The notes under the pieces: model-generated | The model's input: the letters and a program-made list of their open reading frames with translations, nothing else | Databases searched by the model: none | Told to the model about the DNA's origin: nothing | Translations under genes and position numbers: made by a program | Part shown: positions 55,176-64,000 of the stretch, piece after piece | How the letters are laid out: every line of letters starts with the position of its first letter | Numbering within the stretch: the stretch's first letter is position 1 | Assembly: GCF_029633865.1 (NCBI RefSeq) | Contig: NC_079224.1 | Location: forward strand, 22,877,677-22,941,676 | Length of the DNA: 64,000 bases | Source: Lampris incognitus | Lineage: Eukaryota > Chordata > Actinopteri > Lampriformes > Lampridae | Direction of reading: 5' to 3'

Positions 55176-56370
55176 AGCAGGACCACAGGAAATCGTGGGG
55201 GCAGTGTAGCCAATAGTTCAAGCGAGACTAGCGAGACACGACGAAGACAGAAAACAAATTGCGGAACTCTGATGAGAGGTTGCGCGAACTGGTGAGAAAT
55301 TTTAAACACATATGACGTTACCTCGCCCGGCCACAGGGACAAACAACGACCTCCTCCACCGTCGCTGTTTGTTGTTGTCAGAAACGTTTGACTCTGAACT
55401 GCCCTCTAGTGGATGTATTGCTCAATACCCATGCCAACGTAAAGGACGCATGGAAGCATGTGGGCAGTGACGGTTACGTCGTTTGAAATGGACATGTTTA
55501 TTTTCGTACGTAAAGGCAGCACAAATGAGCTTCCGCTGCTTAGAGATGACGACTGAAAGTGGGAGGAGGTGGATGTGTCCTCAGTCCGCCGCCAGACTCG
55601 GTTGGGCAGATTATCTACTAACTCAATCACGCAGGGCGCGTATGAACCACGGGAGGCGCTGTCTAGCCTTCACAAGCCTCGGTATCGTCGCTTTAAGATC
55701 CTCTGCGATGTAGTCACGCTCCGATTTTGTGCCTAAATTCAACTACCCTTTTTTGTGTGATTAATTAAAACCTAAACATCCAGGAGGGGTGTGACCTGAC
55801 TATTCCCCAAAGTGGTCCGGAGTGTTGGCAGCTGTTTCAGCCCACCCCTCAAACGCCCCCCCCATCACTCTGTCCCACAATTGCCATTCCGACACACATT
55901 CCTTGAGGAGCAACAGCTACGCAGACTGGGAAAGTGGATTATTTTACTTTTCTTGTGGGGGGGAATAGAACCGGTTTGGGCCCTTTCCCCCCTCGCTAAA
56001 AAAAAATTATATATATCTGATTTCATTTTGGTGAGTCCGAGTTGAGAGATGCGCCAACGGACAGAGATTTGGTGTCGGTACAGTGAGAAATAGAAAAGGA
56101 CGCATTGTAGTGGTCCGCGGCATGTGGCTTTTACAGTTGTTGATTTTTTTTCCCCAATTAAAGACAAACAAGTGCTTGGTTGCATCCCGCGATCGGATTT
56201 GGTAGGCATGCCGTGGCGATAGCCCGCATGTTTATTGAAAAAAATGAGTGCTGGGAGTGAGACAAAACGCTCGTTGGCTGCGGTGGTCCATGTTTGATTC
56301 CTCAGTCTCCATCCGAAGGGTCCCAGTCTTACACACCTTTATTCATGTGGCAGGATCTTGTTTCGTGACG
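55176..56370 (+). promoter_or_regulatory. probable upstream/5' UTR region of the EphB-like gene
   Basis: Moderately CpG-containing sequence leading to the signal-peptide exon. A transcription start cannot be placed. Upstream ATGs (for example 56244 and 56290) have weaker context than that at 56371. Confidence 0.35.
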
Positions 56371-56428
56371 ATGGATTATTTGCTGTGGCTGTGCAGCTTT
56401 GTGCTTCCCGCGGTATTGGCTGTGGAAG
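56371..56428 (+). CDS. candidate first coding exon: signal peptide, EphB receptor-like
   Basis: The ATG at 56371 is in a good context (A at -3, G at +4) and encodes 19 residues plus one base. The sequence is a hydrophobic signal peptide (MDYLLWLCSFVLPAVLAVE). A donor GTAGGC follows immediately in phase 1. Vertebrate EphB receptors start with a signal peptide ending ...VEE/MEE-TLMD, with the first intron splitting the Glu codon after its G. EphB1 also has a DYLLLL core. The resemblance is therefore specific, but only 19 residues support it. No second exon is seen in the remaining 7.5 kb. Another secreted or membrane protein with a similar leader is possible. Confidence 0.4.
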
Positions 56429-56836
56429 GTAGGCTATGCAATCTAACGTGTCTGTGAGTATTTTCACGCTACCACATTTAATACAATGCCCCTGTTCGGG
56501 GGGTTGGAGGTTGATAATAACCTTCGGAGTGATATCTGATTATTACAGAGAGAACAAACTGAAGAAACAATAGATTGGAATGAAAAGTTGCTTGTTTATA
56601 TTTTATTCCATCAATGTGAATGACAAGTCATATCACTGATTTGTTTTGCTTCTTTGTAAACGGTGATACGTTTTTTTTTTGTTTTTTTTTTGGCCAAGCC
56701 ATGCTGATGGAGTAATGCGGACCCGCTCTGTTAAATTGGTAATTTCGCTGAGTATCAATTTACTTTGTGCTCCATCATTATAATCAATGCCCACATGAAT
56801 CAACAGCATGATGGTGTTGAAGCCAACCCCCCTTCT

Positions 56837-56840
<4 letters not shown>

Positions 56841-56907
<67 letters not shown>
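56841..56907. repeat. (GT)n microsatellite
   Basis: About 33 GT units. Confidence 0.97.
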
Positions 56908-58657
56908 GTATAGACATGCCTATGATTCCATTGCGGCTGTATAAGGATTGCCCTGTTGCTATTGTCCCTTTTGTTGTCACACCCACAAGCTGTCTGAGGA
57001 TGCCCACCTGCCCCACCTTGCTTCACCAAAGCCAAACACCACCACAGGGAAAAGGTTTTAGCTGTCTTGTGTTTTATTATGGCGGTACGTGGTCGACTCT
57101 CCATCAAATAGTGGCTGTCACCCTGCAAGATACAACAGAACCGGTTATGATGTGAATGGAAAAAAGAAAAACGGTGCAGGTTTTCATGCGTATGTTGGCG
57201 GGTTCACGTGCCAAGTCGACCCTTAAAGCAAAGTACGGCAGATCAATCTTTGTCCTGGAGTCTCACGGGAACACACGCGTGAAACGTGTTAGGTGACAAG
57301 CATGACTTAAAGGCCAGCCATTGGACAGGTACCCTTTAGTCCTGGGGGGCTTTGTTGTTGTTGTTGTTATTGTATTTCAGAGGACATAATTTTCAGGGAG
57401 TAGCCCACCCGAGCCACAGCAACTTCATTCGCATCCCAGCATCCCAGCAACGCCTCTCCTCTAGCACTGTATAGCTCACCCTGCCTCCTTTTCTCTCTGT
57501 CCAATCTGCTTCTCCTGGAGCGTGGCCAGCTCGATCCCTCATCAATTCTGGTGTCAGCAACTAAATCAATGCAGCGGCAGCGGCTCTCCAACTCCCACTG
57601 GGCTCTCATGCCCCAATGATCAGCCAGTTTCCAACCCAACAACTTACACTTAACTCGACACTCGGAGGTTAACTAATGTTTGTCCTCTGAGAATAAACAG
57701 AGAGAGAGCAGATGATCAGATGAGATCGAACGGAGGAAGGAGGGGAGAACCACAGGGATTTTCCAGCTAGGTTCATATTGTTATCAGGTGGCATAGTCAG
57801 GGCATTCAACCCACGGTTATAATCCTGAATCTGAGCCTTTGTTGTCTTGACAGTATAAAATGCTCATTTTGATTTCTGAATTTGATAATGGGGTGATCAA
57901 GTGATGTTCTTTATGCACGCAGTATGTGCAATGATCGCATATCCGAAATTCGCACTCACACTTAGGCACAACTTTTAGCGAGGGAGACACATAATGTGCC
58001 CCTAATCTCATTAACAGTGAGTCTTTGCCACACAGCTATTTCAAAAGCTCATCTGACGGCCGGCCCGATTACCGCCCAGACACATTCTATAGAAGTAATC
58101 TAGCAGCTATGTGCGCATGACTGAGGAAGACGATGAGTCCATACGAAGTTTTCAATGTACATTCGAGGCCTCGGTCGTTTGAGAGAGGCTCGATGTTTCC
58201 ACATCTGCAGAACATCTCGTCCTCATCCTGGCGCTCTCTATACATCAAAATATAAATATGAATAATTATGTGCTGACCCGTGCAGAACAGATACACAGCC
58301 TTGAAAGAGAGATTAGATTAGTTCAGCTTGGCTTGATGAAAAACTGCTCCTCGGGAGTCAAACGGAGCATCACCTTGGACTGTGGTTATCAACAGTTATT
58401 CTGCATAGACGGCAATGCCTCCAGTTGCAAATAATGTGGCATTTGGAATCAGACAGCAGTAGTTGTGAACTTTGCCTCTCCGAGGTTACGTCTCTGAATC
58501 AAAACACTCATTTTGTTTGTCTTTTTATAGACATATATTTGATCATGTTTCCAATCACTGGAGATGATGTTCGGCTTTTAATATTTCATAAGTTTGCTTG
58601 TTGGATGTGTGTGGAGAGGGCTTTCATGATACACAAAGTGAATAAAACATTAGCATG

Positions 58658-58722
58658 TATGTGTGTGTGTGTGTGCGCGCGCGCGCGTGTGTGCGTGTGC
58701 ATGTGCATGTGCGTGTGTGCAT
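58658..58722. repeat. imperfect (GT)n/(GC)n/(GTGCAT) microsatellite
   Basis: GT units, a (GC)5 Z-DNA-like core at 58675-58687, then GTGCAT/GTGCGT units. Confidence 0.9.
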
Positions 58723-59188
58723 GCGCTCCCCAAAGTACACCGAGAATGCAGACTTCTATGGCATTTTGGCTCCAGTGATCAAAACACAGTAAATGCCAGG
58801 GGTGGTGATGCACTAAGGACAAGTTCCCACTGGAGTGTTGCTTTCTTACCCCTGGGGTAGACTCACTTTTCCAGCGCTGTAGTTTTACGACATCGGTGGG
58901 TGGGATCTGAAGTGTAGTTAGTTGCATGGGAATCTGAATGGTAAGTGCAAAAAGAGGGGGGAACCTGAGAGCTGAGGAGATCCTAGTCACCCCAGAGCAG
59001 CTCCTGGGATCCGGTGAGATAACAATAACACACTGACGTCAAATAGAATTTAAGCATATAGCCTTCATGAATCTGAAAATGTGCAGATAGTCTGGCTCTG
59101 TACAGCAGGACATACTGTGAGTATGTACAGTTGGTGAAGGACTTGGCTGGTAAACCTGTGATTATATCATTGCCTTTATCTGGCTAAT

Positions 59189-59255
59189 AATGATGATGAT
59201 GATGATGATAATAATAATGAAACACAACTAATAATGATGACGATGATGATAATAA
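59189..59255. repeat. imperfect (ATG)n/(ATA)n microsatellite
   Basis: Runs of ATG and AAT trinucleotides with interruptions. Confidence 0.85.
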
Positions 59256-60258
59256 AACAATCATCACGGAGACATTTTCTTTCGGCTTTCCCTCCTCCAT
59301 GTGGGGTGGGTTGCAGTGCTGGGGATTGGGTAGGGGTGTCGGTTTATGTAGGGAATAAATTACATCTCGACCCATTTAACATTTCAGCAGGATGGAAGCT
59401 TACCAGTGTAAGGGCTTATTCTCAAGCCGTCTGATTGAAAGCCAGTCTCCCTGCTCCCATACAACCCCCTGCTGCCTCAGACACACACACTCGGGGTGTT
59501 GTGTGTAAGCATGCGGCGAGGTGGACGTGTGCGTCCTGCAGGGAGTGGAGCACGGGAGGGCTGGGTTACTTACCAGTTCTGGGTGTGAGGGAAGAGGAAA
59601 GGCTTCGAGTCAGATGTCCAAGAGGCAACCTCAGCAGCACTGGCCTGTAGCCCAGCTGTGTGAACACACAGACTGCATAACTACTCATTGTTTAGTAGCC
59701 TCATTAACAATGAATGTCCGCTGACATTTCTCTGGATGCGAACACTGTGCCCAAGCTTCACAATGGACACCGTGTATGTGTGGGTGTTGCCAGCTTAACG
59801 CCTATATCAGATGAATGGCCCGGGGATCTATTTTTCCTTTTAAAAAAAAAAAGTGCCGTATAAAGACACAAGCCAAAGATACGGTCCTTATAGTCGTCTG
59901 TGGTTAAAACAGTGGATATGCAGGGGGCAGAATATTGACTATTGTTGCTACCATTTCGGCCCCACAGGAATGCTGCAATCCAAAAAAGAATGTCTGATTC
60001 TGAGCCTTACAAAGGTATTTGCCTTTTTTTCTTTTTTTTTTTTACAGTCCTTTGCAATAATGTCATTCCTTCAGTAGCTTTGTACATGCCATGTGGCCAC
60101 CCTTTCGATGGCCAGCTTTGGCACAGTTCACAACAACATGCAAGCAAATGGTGCACAGCAGGCTTTGTTTTGCCTGGGCTCCCCAGATATCCTGCTTCTC
60201 CGACAGAGGAACGACGGAGGCTCACTTGAGCACAGCTGTACATTAAGAATCGAAAGTG

Positions 60259-60895
60259 AGGGCGTCTGTCTGGGCGGTGTGGCGGCTTGGGCAGGCGTCC
60301 CTACAGGCACAACTGGCCCTGTCTGCAGGTGGGAAGCCGGATGTGGGTATGTGTCCTGGTCGCCGCACTAGCGCCTTCTCTGGTCAGTCAGGGCGCCTGT
60401 TTGGGGGGGAGGGGAACTGGGGGGAATAGTGTGATCCTCCCACGTGGTGGGTCTCCAGGGTGAAACTCCTCATGGTCAGGTGAAAAGCAGCGGCTCAGGC
60501 AGTGTTTCTCAACCCAGTCCTCAAGGAACCCCTATCCTGCAGATTTTCATTGTAACCCTGCATAGGTAGCCCTGCTTGTACTTACTCGACCAATCATCTC
60601 GCAGCACTTAATTATGCAAGGTGTGCAACAGCTGACAAAATTCATTGCTGATTGGTTGAATAACTACAAACAGGTACCTATTCAGGGTTGCAAAGAAAAG
60701 CTGCAGGATAGGGGTTCCTTGAGGACTGGGTTGAGAAACACTGGGCTGGTGACTCCACATGTATCGGAGGAGGCATGTGGTAGTCTGCAGCCCTCCCTGG
60801 CTTTGCAGAGGGGGTGGAGCACTGACCGGGATGGTAATTGGCCAAGTACAAATGGGGAGAAAAAAAAAGGGGGGGGTGGGTGATCCAAAATGAAA
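60259..60895 (+). repeat. tRNA-derived SINE, internally deleted, with MITE insertion
   Basis: The head is reduced (GGGCGTCTG, then directly GGCTTGGGCAGGCGTCCCTA). The body runs to GGTGAAAAGCAGCGGCT, is interrupted by a MITE, and resumes at GGCTGGTGACTCCACATGTA to a GGAGAAAAAAAAAGGGGGG tail. Confidence 0.85.
60500..60743. mobile_element. hAT-like MITE with 43-bp perfect inverted repeats
   Basis: 244 bp. Arms 60500-60542 and 60701-60743 are exact inverses, starting CAGTGTTTCTCAACCCAGTC. The flanking octamers GGCTCAGG and GGCTGGTG share five of eight positions, a possible diverged 8-bp target duplication. CAGTG-type ends fit hAT elements. Non-coding. Confidence 0.85.
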
Positions 60896-61797
60896 ATAAA
60901 AAAAAATAGAATTGAAAATGAGTGCAAGAGTCTTGAGAGGTTTTTCACCCAGCTATCGCACCTGATGGCACCGTGATTGACGCCCTGACAACAACGCACA
61001 TTGATCCTGATATCTCGACCTGTACCCCATTTGTCTGACTCTTTTTTTCCCCCCACCTCGTCGCAAAGTCATAAAGAACCGGGGGGGGGGGGGGTAAAAA
61101 AGATACTGAGATCACCTGCTGTGAGGATTTGCCGTATCTCAGTCTCTTGACTGTCGTGCAAAGACACCGAGACGGACAACATGTCCACTGGAATTCCAGA
61201 GCTGCAAACAACCCTGAAGTTTACGAATTCCAGGCCCTTGCACTACAAGGGTCCGCCAAACAGCAAATGTTAAATTCCTTCATGTTTGTGTTTATGCCAC
61301 CGGACACGGCTAGTTGATAGATTGCTGTCCACTTTTAAACCTAATGCCTTTTCAGGGATGCGTGGTTCTCCCAGGGCTGTAGATGAATATCGAAAGAGCT
61401 GCCGTTTTTTATACATGCCAGACGCCTGTCTTGTTTTTACAGACAGCTTTAATTAGAGGGGCATCATGGATGTGTCAGGATTGTCAGCATAGGAAAGCTC
61501 TCAAAAAGTGTTTTTGTCTCTGTACATGGGAGGGGGGGGGTTGTGAAAGAGAGAGAGAAGGTCTCACCCTCATCCTCTATAAAACAAAGGAAACTTCTGT
61601 GCGTTCTTTACTGTTGTGTAATGGTTTCTTTTTTCTTTTCTTTTTCCCCTCCCACCGATGAAGTCAGGTAACGGTTTTTGTTTTGTTTAAAACCTCCTAC
61701 TCTTGGTTTGCAGAAACCCTAATGGACAGTCGGTGGGCAACAACAGAGCTTGCTTGGACCACATTCCCGGAGAGTGGGGTAAGTTTGTCTATGCGTG

Positions 61798-61852
61798 GTG
61801 TGTGTCTGTGTGTGTGTGTTTGTGTGTGTGTGTTTGTGTGTGTTTGCTAAAC
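61798..61852. repeat. (GT)n microsatellite, interrupted
   Basis: GTGTGT with GTTT interruptions, followed by a C run at 61857-61866. Confidence 0.9.
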
Positions 61853-63415
61853 ATGCCCCCCCCCCATTTTTTTTTACAGCACTTGGTTCCATTAGCTTGT
61901 TTATAGGGCCCTCTCTGACTTCAGCAACACACCTCATGCTGTTTTATAACGCCGTTTATGCAGAGTGCGTTTATTTTGTTGACTTAAGAGAGCAAATGAG
62001 AAACATTCCGTGTAACGCTGTGGATTCAATATTTAGAATAACTTTGAATTCTAGAATATATGGAATAGTGTACAGGATCTGCACTGACGTGTGTTTTAGC
62101 ATGCAGCAAACAAGCAAGCAAGCAAGGAAGAAACAAGACAGTCAGTAAATAGCACTGGGGTAGACCGTACCTTGCATGTCTCCCCCTCCACAAGAAGACT
62201 CCCTAATTGCAAGCATGTGGGTGTCTTTAATAATTTGCCCGAGAATAAATTACAGGTAGGGATTAATGTTTTTAGTCAACCCCCCCGTAGGAATGGAGAG
62301 AAAATAAAACAACATGAATTTGACCCCTGGGCTAACAGCCTGACAGACCTCCCCCACTCCCAGCCAGCGTAATTTGTCTTTGGTACGTGAGCGCAGTCAG
62401 TCAATGGAAACTGTGGGTTGCTATGGAAACGATATTCAGCAGCCCAGCTTCTCCTTTCCTGTACGGCTTGGCTGTGAACGTCCCAGCATCCGCGGAGTCG
62501 TACGTCACAAGGGGCCAGGCAGTCCTGTTCCTAATGCCTGACAAGCCCATACATTCAGAGATGGCAATTATCATATCTGTCAGGCGCTGCATCAACACGG
62601 CGCCGCTGATTTACGACATAATGCTGACTGTTGGAGTCATCGTTTGGGAAATAAATTGCACACAAGCTCGCAGACGTGATTTGAGTTATGCATTATTTTC
62701 TTGCAGCCGAAATAATCAATTTCTGGAAAGCTTATTTGTTATGGAAATTAAGCACTTGGTCCAAGGGACAATTTTGTTAAAAAAAAAAAAAAAATCAAAG
62801 ATTCACTTCTGTCAAGGTTATTTCCTCATGGACAAAATGTTATTGACCCGTGCGGCCCGACCATTCGTGATACGCTTACAAATATTGTATGTATTGGACA
62901 AGCCTTCCTCTTCAAAGACACCGACTGTGATGGTCATCGTGATTCAAGATTGTTAGTGTAGTATCAGATAGCTTTGATTTGAAGTGGTTTCTGTATATTG
63001 AATGTGTACTGGTTCGAAGATAAGCAATCATGTCATCGGTAAGTGACGGTTAAGACCTAAATCTTCTGAGAAGATTTTAGTCCAATCTCTAAACTGGTGT
63101 ACCAACCAGATTGAATGCCAATTCCCGAGTAGGCCGAGTAGGCTTTGGAGTATTTATATATTCCACTTAACTTCAAGTGCTGCATGGTGCTGCCACGATG
63201 CAATGAAGGGGATTATGTTGCATTTAGATGGCGTTTTTAATAAATAACTCTCTGTTTGCATTGTCGAGTATCGGTGTGGATATATGGGACTTTTTCCCAT
63301 TCTAAATGCACCCTCTTGTATCGCTCAGTACAGCTTGCACATTTACATATAGGCTGCGTTGTAACCGAATGTCCTAGAGAGGCTCTTTTGACTGCAGCAT
63401 CTTAACTGCAATTAT

Positions 63416-63416
<1 letters not shown>

Positions 63417-63511
<95 letters not shown>
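63417..63511. repeat. (GT)n microsatellite
   Basis: About 47 GT units. Confidence 0.97.
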
Positions 63512-63514
<3 letters not shown>

Positions 63515-64000
63515 TCTTCAGAGCTTTTCTCCCACAAGATAAGTGACAGTGCCTGCAAGTTGTTCAGCAACCACTGTCGGTGTAGGTGCCTTAATAAATG
63601 TCCCACCAAGACATCTGTTAATTGTCTGGACCACAGGATAAGCTCATTTATTCATTCTGCAGATAGCTTTTATTTAGGGCCATTTAGACAAATGAGCATG
63701 ATGTGTGAAATACGGCCTAATGAGGAAATATACTCGATTAATAGTATTCAATCACTGGAATTTTCTTGTTGAGTCATGCAATTAGAGGCATTTTATCTGC
63801 AAATTATACTACATAGGGCACATGTGCGGAACACATTTTGGGACGTGTGTGTGCATATTTTGAATTTTGATTGGAGTACTAAGAAGTGTTTGAATCTATT
63901 TCTCTCGTTTAGATTTTGCGCTGAACACCAGAAACTACCTTTGGTTTCAATGACCTCTCTGCATGTTTGGGTTGGATTGCACAGCACTTGATACCACAAA

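Larger units (their letters stand above)
56429..64000 (+). other. putative large first intron, runs off the right edge
   Basis: No exon with ephrin-binding-domain motifs was found. It contains microsatellites, one SINE (60259-60895) with a MITE, and mostly unique AT-rich sequence. ORFs such as 62387-62956 (189 codons) have no family signature and cross a 15-base A run. Confidence 0.35.

Noticed and set aside
58675-58690. GC alternation as a functional Z-DNA element
   Set aside because: It is an interruption of a GT microsatellite; nothing else supports a function.
62387-62956. 189-codon plus-strand ORF
   Set aside because: It crosses a 15-base A run (Lys run) and has no recognisable domain, no splice context and no repeats. 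A chance ORF in AT-rich intronic sequence is more likely.

Overview
The window is repeat-rich vertebrate DNA, almost certainly from a ray-finned (teleost) fish. It holds a three-exon GPCR gene with GT-AG introns. It also holds element families that commonly coexist in teleosts: DIRS, Penelope-like with GIY-YIG, Tc1, L2/Rex1-, RTE- and R2/NeSL-like LINEs, and V-SINEs (DANA/Mermaid/HE1 type). Long CT, CA, TA and GATA microsatellites are frequent. No prokaryotic, CRISPR or viral-genome organisation is seen.

Host genes. On the minus strand, 6550-8412 encodes a complete neuromedin-U receptor (best match NMUR1) of 406 codons in three exons. Its introns are 417 and 225 bp, and the first carries a CATA/TA microsatellite. 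On the plus strand, 56371-56428 looks like a first coding exon: a signal peptide ending in a phase-1 donor, resembling the EphB receptor start. If so, the rest of the window (56429-64000) is a large first intron. No other convincing host exon was found.

Layout. 1-1545: truncated R2/NeSL-like LINE (-). 1993-3134: tRNA-derived SINE split by an L2/Rex1 fragment. 4521-6296: two more SINE copies. 6550-8412: nmur1. 8980-9140: degenerate GGTAATA repeat. 9576-9870: composite tRNA-derived SINE. 10384-15157: full-length Ty3/Gypsy element with near-identical LTRs and three in-frame stops. 15225-16671: L2-like and RTE-like LINE fragments, the latter with a 17-bp target duplication and an 86-bp palindrome. 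18049-20323: large microsatellites. 20735-22310: L2/Rex1 LINE carrying a nested RTE 3' end. 24053-24448: compound microsatellite abutting an intact Tc1-type DD38E transposon (24510-26131). 26764-32339: nearly complete DIRS retrotransposon (-) with terminal inverted repeats, gag, RT/RNase H/methyltransferase and tyrosine recombinase. 32661-38280: several SINEs and a MITE-like repeat. 39150-40035: non-autonomous LINE-derived repeat. 40235-43152: L2 endonuclease fragment interrupted by a hairpin-shaped Penelope-like element. 43158-52753: further LINE and SINE fragments, a tRNA-Asp-like pseudogene and microsatellites. 53511-53565: perfect 21-bp hairpin. 60259-60895: SINE carrying a hAT-like MITE.

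The mobile elements behave as nested layers. LINEs sit in SINEs, an RTE tail sits in an L2, a Penelope-like element sits in an L2, and a MITE sits in a SINE. This gives relative ages without outside data. The most unusual observation is in the DIRS element: about 640 codons of open frame overlap the RT gene in a second frame, continuous with gag except for one TGA. Identifications rest on motif recognition by eye; no database search was possible.
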